Part shown: positions 57,871 through 64,000 of the stretch, piece by piece
Numbering within the stretch: position 1 is the first letter of the stretch
Layout: each line of letters starts with the position of its first letter
From: Isoetes taiwanensis
Lineage: Eukaryota; Streptophyta; Lycopodiopsida; Isoetales; Isoetaceae
Direction of reading: 5' to 3'
Assembly (NCBI GenBank): GCA_021234155.1
Contig: JAJEKV010000015.1
Span: forward strand, 1,524,852-1,588,851
Length of the DNA stretch: 64,000 nucleotides
Notes under the pieces: model-generated
Told to the model about the DNA's origin: nothing
What the model saw: only the letters and a program-made list of their open reading frames with translations
The model's database searches: none
Made by a program: the position numbers and the translations under genes

Positions 57871-59013
57871 TTGGTGATAACCTGACCTTAGGTCGATCTT
57901 AGAGAAGACTTTTGCCCCTTGGAGCTGGTCCATCAAGTCATCTGATCTGGGGAGTGCGTACTTGTTCTTGATGGTGTGCTTGTTCAATTGTCTGTAATCT
58001 ATGCACATCCTCAAGCTTCCATCCTTCTTCTTGACAAAGAGGATGGGCGCCCCAAATGGTGAGACGCTAGGCCTGATGAAGCCTAGATCGAGCAATTCTT
58101 GTAACTGCTTCTTTAGCTCTGTGAGTTCTTCTGTGGTCATTCTATATGGGGTCTTGCTAGTCGGCTTGGTCCCTGGTTCGAGTGCTATTTCACACTCTAC
58201 TCCCCTGTAAGGAGGAAGTTTCTCGATCTCATCTGGAAAGAGATCGTGGAACTCCGTGATCAAGTTGGCGATTTGCTTGGGCAAATTGTTGGCCACTTTG
58301 TCTTCTTTGCTTCCCTCCGACTCGGGTTCCTCAACTTCCAGTTTGAAGATGTATGCTACCTGCTCGCTCTTTATAGACTTGAGCAGCTTCTTAACAGACA
58401 TACACTGCATGATGGGAGTAACTTCTTTACCTGTGATCTCAATGACTTTGCCGTCGGGCGCTGTGAGGGTCACTTTCCGCTTCCCACAATCAATTATGGC
58501 TCCTGCTAGCCTAAGATACTCCATTCCTATTATGAGGTCATACTTGCCAATGCCCATGACTTCTGCTCCCATCGGGATATTTATTCCCGGTAAGTCAAGC
58601 CTCAGCTCCCGCTGTTCCTCTCGCTCCTCGGCCTTCTTCTCGCGGATCCAGGCTTCGACTTGCTCTTCAATGGTGGGCTCGGGAGTCGGTAGCCTCTGCT
58701 CCTCACGAGCCTTGGTTCTCCTTTCTCGGTTTGCCGCTTCCTCTTCCTCTTCCTCGTCGAGCAACTCTGTCCCTGCATCCGAGTGGCCATCTTCTTCCCG
58801 GTCGGTCTGCTGGCCTACCTCCTCGTTCTGCTGTCCTCTCTGCTGGGATGCTTCCGTGTTGTGCTCATCCGAAGGGTCCCCTTCACTCGAAGAAGATTGA
58901 CCGTTAGGGTTAAGGAGGCGCTCCTGAAGCATTTGCCGAATCGTACTGGGATCAAGGGCGCTCGTCGATTCGCCTGGGCGGGCTTTCCTCGCAGTCTGCT
59001 TGGTCCGTGCCAT
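57862..59013 (-). CDS. Chromovirus N-terminal ORF with histone H3-tail-like start, internally deleted
   Basis: A 383-residue frame. Residues 2-10 are ARTKQTARK, identical to histone H3 residues 1-9; since Ala follows the initiator Met, Met removal would expose the H3-like terminus. Residues 11-150 are polar, Gln/Glu-rich with an acidic run (DEEEEEE). Then LDLPGINIP and [10 protein letters not shown] resemble the last part of the gypsy protease, and RT follows with [20 protein letters not shown] and [14 protein letters not shown] before a stop. The capsid, zinc knuckle and protease DSG are absent, as is the RT block with YxDD. The start is supported by the H3 match, by frame, and by a TATA box about 100 bases upstream. 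Confidence 0.85.
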   Translation of the reverse strand: MARTKQTARKARPGESTSALDPSTIRQMLQERLLNPNGQSSSSEGDPSDEHNTEASQQRGQQNEEVGQQTDREEDGHSDAGTELLDEEEEEEAANRERRTKAREEQRLPTPEPTIEEQVEAWIREKKAEEREEQRELRLDLPGINIPMGAEVMGIGKYDLIIGMEYLRLAGAIIDCGKRKVTLTAPDGKVIEITGKEVTPIMQCMSVKKLLKSIKSEQVAYIFKLEVEEPESEGSKEDKVANNLPKQIANLITEFHDLFPDEIEKLPPYRGVECEIALEPGTKPTSKTPYRMTTEELTELKKQLQELLDLGFIRPSVSPFGAPILFVKKKDGSLRMCIDYRQLNKHTIKNKYALPRSDDLMDQLQGAKVFSKIDLRSGYHQIR

Positions 59014-59113
59014 GTTTGACGGTTCGACAATCGGAAATCGGGTGCCAAAGATCGCCTTAGGGAGCGGGAGCTGATTTCTAAGGCGGGAACGTGCAAATGA
59101 GGGGGGTCTACTT

Positions 59114-59123
59114 CTATTTATAG
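59114..59123 (-). promoter_or_regulatory. TATA box upstream of the H3-tail-like ORF
   Basis: CTATAAATAG on the minus strand, about 100 bases before the ATG at 59013. Transcription starting some 30 bases downstream would give a leader of about 75 bases. No CCAAT box or histone octamer motif was seen upstream. Confidence 0.6.
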
Positions 59124-59225
59124 CTTGGCAAATTTTAGGTCAAAATTGAAGTTGCTCTATTTAACATGCCAAGGCGCCTATTTACTTGAAACTTACACTT
59201 ATTTCAGACTTTTTCTACTTATTAG

Positions 59226-59290
59226 TCTCACAGGTAGCGCCCTGTTCAAAAACTAAAGTTTAGTTTTTAGACCAGGCGCTAGCTGTGAGA
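59226..59290. repeat. Near-perfect 65-bp palindrome
   Basis: The arms of 32 bases (starting TCTCACAGGTAGCGCC and ending GGCGCTAGCTGTGAGA) differ at only four or five positions and are separated by one base at most. It can fold into a long hairpin. It may be a foldback element or two fused terminal inverted repeats. Confidence 0.85.
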
Positions 59291-59754
59291 TCTTACACAT
59301 TTTTAAGTAATTTGAATAATTTAAACATGCTATTCTAATTAATTCCTACCTTGGAATTGGCCTTACTGTTTGGGGTCTGGGTTCGGGAACTCCTGCAAGA
59401 CAGCCCTCTGTGAGGACCCTTGGATCTAACAGGAGAATCCGGGGGACTATGTCACGCGGGATTTGCAAGAAAAGAACAAGAAGAAGAAAACAGAACAAGA
59501 GAGAACAGTGAGAGGAAAATGATAAGCTTCCTTGATATCAATGATGAACATACATGAGCTCTCGCAATAGAGAGAAGACTGAAGAGAGACAAGACTCAAA
59601 AACTCATCTCCCAAAACTCATGTGCTAGCTCTACTCATATATATAGTACAATGGCCTTTTGCCCAATATAGACACTCTGACTGATCTCGGTGCCGACTCC
59701 TGGAAGGAGGCCTGATTTGCAGGAATGTTGGCGGTGCCTCTTGAAGTGCCTCGA

Positions 59755-62700
59755 ATCACGCTGACGCTGACGCGGGCGGTGGCGGGCCGTCACTTGTCTG
59801 AGCGGCGCCTCTTGTTGACGGACGCAGGCTTTGACTGCGTGGTCTGCTGCTTGGTCTTCTGCTGAGCTTTTGATGGCTGACCCGTGGCTGACTGTGGATC
59901 CTTGAGCTTGACCTGGTCCGTCGTATGCATGAATAGTCCTGAACCAGGAGGCACAGGACTAACACTCCCCCCCACCAAACGACACTCAGAGTGAAGAAAA
60001 GGAGGAAGTGTTTCTGAGGGCGGGAAGCCATCGGGCCTGAAAGTGATCCTCACGAATGAGGACGGCACCATTATGGTATTGGCCAATGAGATCCCGGCGT
60101 GTTTGAAGAGCGGGAGGAGTGTTGAGGCCAAGGGCGGGATCTGCATCAATGAGAAAACGAGATCGCACCATGTCTTCAAAGGCAAAGATGGGCGCCTAAG
60201 AAACAAACCGACATTCCATAAGGAGGCAGGTCTGAGGCCGGCACCGACGGCCGCATTCGGATTGCAAGAAAAATGGGACGCCGATTTAAGGAGCCGAGCA
60301 AAATGCATTTAAGAGCAGCACAAAAACCTGCTTTGAAGGTGGATCAAGGATCGGATGAGGTGGCGGCATTCTCGCAAGAAGGTGTCAAGACCATGGAGCG
60401 CGATCGGCAGGGCGTTGCCAACCACGCCATTAGCAATATAAATCCAATTGTGGTGTTATCAAGAGTGGCACCCTCCTCCCAATGGGAGCGGCGAACAAAA
60501 CGGGGATCCCACCGGAGATCCGTCGAGATCTGAGGTGGAGTCCATCCTGCATGGCCATCCATGACCTTTGTCCAAAAGGGGAGACGCCAATCGAAGTCGA
60601 AACCCGGGCGTGGAGGAACACCTGTGGAAGCATAGGGAGAGGGAACCATGCCCGTGGGCGTGGGTTCCGAAAGGCTCCCCGAATTCACCGACAAGGGCCG
60701 GATCAAGAGCTTTACACCAACGATCCCAGACAGGGGCAGAGAGTTGAGAGTTGACAGAGGGCTATCCCAGCCTGTGGGGACTGTCTTGCTATCCAGAAGA
60801 GCACGTAATTGATTGTAACCGGCGAGGTGTTGCATATAAATTTGTGCATAGGGAAGATCCTCGGGATGTCCCGTGATACTTCCTTATTTGTTGCAAAGAC
60901 TTCCGCTTGCCGAGGGTAAATGATGTGCAAGCTCGTGCATGTACTCTTGATGAAGAGCGCAGGTCCGAGCATGATCAGCCGTAGGGGTTGTTATCCCCAA
61001 GCAACCATTGAAGGGTGGGGTCACCCCGATAGTTCTCGTGGTGGCCCATCCCAAATCTCCCCCGTATCACCCGGATAGAAATCATGAAAAATGTAAGCCA
61101 TGGGCTGAACAACTCAAGGTGATGAAATCCGGATCTTCGCAGCGAATGAGATCAAAGACTAAAAGGGCACAGCCAGACACCTTTGTCTTCAATTTCTGCC
61201 AAATCCAAGAAAATCTGCGGTCGCAGCGGGAACATCCACGGACCATCAGCCCCATGCCACTTCGTAAGAAAGAGGTGGCGGCGGGCAAACCACATAATCC
61301 GTGATAGCGTGAAGGAACCGGGAAATCAACAAAGCGGGTTGCTAACGATGGTGATATAGCCGCCCGCTTTGGTTCGAGCCTCATCGCCAGACCGAATAGC
61401 TTGTCAGAATCGTTGTTCGAGGTCACGGATCCGGTGGTCCTTTTCTAACCGTATATGGATCGGGTCACGGACCCGCTCGCGGCGGGTGAACCCGCGGAGG
61501 AGGATTGCCCAGAGCATTGAGTCGGCATGGCAATCTCCGCGTCATCAAGAAGTTTCTGTTTCTGAACCTCCGTAAGCTGATCTTGGGGGGATGTGAGCTG
61601 AGAAGTCTGCGTGGAGAGCTGAGCCGTTAAAGAGGCAATTTGTGCGTCACGCTCTGTAAGGTGGTGAACTTGAGTGCTGTAATTGTCACAAAGCTCGGAG
61701 TACAAGGCGTCGAGCTTAGCAATATCTTTCTCCTTGTCACCCAGGAGGGTGTCTTTGGACTTGTTTTGCTCTAATAAGTCCTGAATTTCGGTTTGAAGCT
61801 GAGCCTGCTGATCTGCAAGGAGGCTGGTCTGATCCTGTGCACTTTTGAGATCTATGCGGGCCTGTAAGAGAGCCCCGTGCTTTTCTTGAAGTTGGGCTTC
61901 CAAAGTTTGAACTTGTGTTGTTGCAGCTTGAAGATCACGGTGAACCGCATCTGAGGTCGTTGTACGCGGTGAACCCCATTCATAAGAGCTTCTTGGGATT
62001 CTTGTAACTTGAGAACTGCAGCTTGAGCATCCTGCTGATACTGATACAACAGCTGACGAGGGTGCTATGGCGGTGGAGCCTGCTGTTGCCTGGTTTGCGA
62101 TGTTTGTGAGACATGGTGTGAACTGGAATGCTTGGATTTTGTAGCGGAGGAGGAAACAGTGACATGGGAGTGCGGAATTTTGACATGACCAGAGGAGGAA
62201 GGGCGTGAAGTGCCGACTTGGTGAGTCCGGGAGGAAGGGACCGAAAGTGGAATCATGAGAAAGAGGAGGTGTGGGAGGAAAGTAATGACGGATAATAGCT
62301 TGAAGGTGGCCTCCCACGTAAACTTCGAAATAGAAGTGGCGTACCAAGACGGTCCACTTCTTGGAGAAGACTGGTGAGAACAGCAATTGGGGCCAATCAA
62401 TGTGGTGGTTGGAGTGCGTGAAAGGAGCACAATATTATAGAAAGGCTTATTGATATGGGTGTTCTTGATAGAATACCCAAGGAACTTTCGCCACAGAAAC
62501 TTAACAAAAGTTTCATGGGGTTTGTCTATATTTGTCAGGCGATGCATATTGGCGTGATAAGGAGGTGCACCAAACTCGCTGACATCTAGATCCCGTATGG
62601 CAGACCAAGATAAACAAGGGGTTTGCAAAGGAATATGGAATACCTCTCCGAAATCAGGTGTTGAGTCAAATAAATGGTGGTGCCATCGACCACCGTGGGT

Positions 62701-63110
62701 GTATCCATGCGGGCGTTGACTATGTTAGCGATGAACCGCCTAACCGGGTCGATTTGGAGCCTAAGAAGTTCCATTTGAGAGAATTCCATTTTGAAAGTTT
62801 CTCACGCTCGCGACGGCGCCACGATTCGGGCCAACAAGGGCTTCACGGAAAGTGGGCGTCAAGAAAGAGACAGACTCGAAGAGAGCCGGATCCCTGGGAG
62901 TAGTAGCTTGAAGTGTAGAAAATTTTGGTGCAGCCATGGCAAAGATTGGCGGAAAAGAACAGGGATTCAAAGGCGGAGGACGAAAGCAAAGAACGGAGGA
63001 CGAAGGCGCAGAGAAACGAAAAGGTTTAGGGCGCGCAACGGTGGGCGAAGGGGTATGATAAGGGCGAAGCTGCAACCGTTGATGGTGCCAGGTGTCGAAA
63101 GATGCCAAGG
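59755..63110 (-). pseudogene. Decayed long coding region with coiled coil, family unknown
   Basis: Minus-strand frames succeed one another: 62937-62761 (MAAPKFSTLQATTPRDPALF), 62789-62586 (IDPVRRFIANIVNARMDTPT), 62628-62065 (FVKFLWRKFLGYSIKNTHIN), 62000-61445 (a coiled coil with QAATTQVQTLEAQLQEKHG), 61426-61082, 60835-60344 and 60308-59790, the last ending in a basic KRRRSDK and a stop. The first half loosely recalls the N-terminal part of the 'putative plant transposon protein' family (PF20167); this is a weak guess. The coiled coil of some 120 residues is clear. Frequent shifts make it a pseudogene. Plus-strand frames overlapping it look like shadows. Confidence 0.5.
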
Positions 63111-63432
63111 AGGCGATTGAGAGGTAAAAATTTGGCTAAGTCCCCAAACAACAAAGGGAGAAGTAATGAACGGTGGAGATGAGGCGTGAGAGAATGATGG
63201 GATGTGACAAAAATAAAGGACACACATTAATGTTCGACGGGCGTGAAAAGAAGGAATGGCATTTAATGCTGGCAACTCGAAGTGGGATATCATTAAAAGG
63301 AATGTGTCAGAAGGTACCATGGCGAGATATGCGGCGGGAGAAAAGATTCTCATTTTAGAAATAGCCTTGCATTGCAAACACGTTGGTGATTTTTGTGATT
63401 GGTCCACGTCGACAAGGAGTTCCTCAGTTGGC

Positions 63433-63440
63433 TATATAAG
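63433..63440 (+). promoter_or_regulatory. TATA-like box with upstream ATTGG
   Basis: TATATAAG preceded by GATTGG (inverse CCAAT) about 35 bases upstream at 63398. It is placed 37 bases before the first ATG of the small Cys-rich ORF. Confidence 0.45.
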
Positions 63441-63469
63441 GCGAACCGGGAGTGAAGCGAAGGCATCCG

Positions 63470-63766
63470 ATGGCGCTCAGCATGGCTGCTGGTGGTTTGA
63501 ACGAGAACTGCACTATGCCCACTAACTGTCAGGAGTGGATTACCTGCAAGATGGATTGTCTGGACCTCTGGCGCTGCCATAATCGTGGCCTGAGAATGGA
63601 TGGCTGGTGTGCCGGGATGGCTGAACATCCCGATCCGAAGACCAACGCGATGGAGGTGGTTCTGCACCTTCGCTGGGACCCCCGAAAGCGTAACCTCTAC
63701 CACCTCCTCAAGATCACCTGCCCAACCCGAGTAGAGGGTTTTTCTTCAGGGGGTTTTAGTAGATAG
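63470..63766 (+). CDS. Small Cys-rich hypothetical protein
   Basis: From the ATG at 63470 (MALSMAAGGL) the frame has 98 residues; a second ATG at 63482 gives 94 and leaves a more usual leader length behind the TATA box. Six Cys fall within about 38 residues (NCTMPTNC, TCKMDCLDLWRC, GWCAGM), followed by a Cys-poor tail ending GFSSGGFSR. There is no signal peptide. The Cys spacing could bind zinc or form disulfides. No family recognised; it could also be a chance frame. Confidence 0.4.
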   Translation: MALSMAAGGLNENCTMPTNCQEWITCKMDCLDLWRCHNRGLRMDGWCAGMAEHPDPKTNAMEVVLHLRWDPRKRNLYHLLKITCPTRVEGFSSGGFSR

Positions 63767-63769
63767 GGC

Positions 63770-64000
63770 TCGAGCCCGTTTTGTATATAGGGCGCCCTTA
63801 GCTTAAAAGAGTCTGGTCAGCCCACATTTTGTAAAAATTTCCACCTACTATATAATATGCGCCTTTTTAGTCACTATCTCTGTTGTGTTTTGCGCCTTGA
63901 ATCAGACTGCTTGTTGATTTTCACTTGTTGTGGTATGAAATGGTTTGAGGCGAAAAGCCATTAACCGCTGTAGGTAATGGAGTTCCATCTAACTCGCCAC
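63770..64000. other. Right edge, no gene seen
   Basis: Unremarkable sequence after the small ORF; nothing assigned. Confidence 0.4.

Noticed and set aside
58256-58900. Plus-strand Ser-rich frame of 214 residues
   Set aside because: Shadow of the Glu-rich part of the chromovirus ORF on the minus strand.
58801-59125. A true histone H3 gene fragment
   Set aside because: Only the first nine H3 residues match; the sequence after Lys10 does not continue as H3, and no histone octamer motif is seen upstream. Capture of a few codons cannot be excluded but is not shown.
60043-60533. Plus-strand frames over the decayed coiled-coil region
   Set aside because: The minus-strand frames give an ordered series ending in a basic tail and stop; the plus-strand frames are short and unordered.

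Overview
This window is nuclear DNA of a land plant, and most of it is transposons nested in one another. The evidence is L1-type LINEs with a DUF4283-like ORF1, chromoviruses with chromodomains, a CACTA end carrying the plant-type terminus, two hAT-type MITEs, plant-type Helitron 3' ends, and short GT-AG introns. Two elements suggest a non-seed vascular plant or bryophyte with a large genome rather than a flowering plant: a DIRS-like tyrosine-recombinase retrotransposon, and a chromovirus with a canonical chromodomain resembling the Tcn1-like clade. The taxonomic placement is inference.

Layout. 0.35-6.84 kb: a nearly complete minus-strand L1 LINE with a perfect 13-bp target-site duplication and an A-rich tail. 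8.85-12.43 kb: a ~65-bp minisatellite split by a degenerate non-L1 LINE. 12.54-17.02 kb: a decayed CACTA element with subterminal repeat arrays. 18.43 and 23.44 kb: two Helitron 3' ends with the same hairpin. 18.43-20.41 kb: the 3' end and LTR of a chromovirus. 20.5-21.6 kb: exons of a phosphoglycerate mutase pseudogene interrupted by a hAT MITE. 24.83-26.62 kb: the best candidate host gene, a four-exon reading frame of 504 codons with no family I recognise. 28.84-35.3 kb: an old chromovirus whose two LTRs both carry a tRNA-Thr-like sequence. 35.7-37.0 kb: a LINE fragment. 37.84-40.18 kb: the 5' LTR, primer-binding site, gag and protease of another gypsy element. 40.5-41.2 kb: an unassigned ORF. 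41.46-45.95 kb: the DIRS-like element, into which a copia element has inserted, which itself carries a hAT MITE. 48.64-52.31 kb: a 5'-truncated L1 LINE. 53.28-59.13 kb: a chromovirus of the same family as the LTR at 18.8 kb, in the opposite orientation. 59.7-63.1 kb: a decayed coiled-coil-encoding region of unknown type. 63.4-63.8 kb: a small Cys-rich ORF.

The most striking point is in the 53.3-59.1 kb chromovirus. Its polyprotein ORF starts with Met followed by nine residues identical to the first nine of histone H3 (ARTKQTARK), and the same element encodes a C-terminal chromodomain, the module type that reads the methylated H3 tail. The element also lacks the capsid, the protease active site and the RT catalytic block, and its start is preceded by a TATA box without a visible LTR or primer-binding site. 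Nothing here forms an operon-like system. The window is a record of successive insertions, with one plausible cellular gene and one pseudogene of a cellular enzyme.
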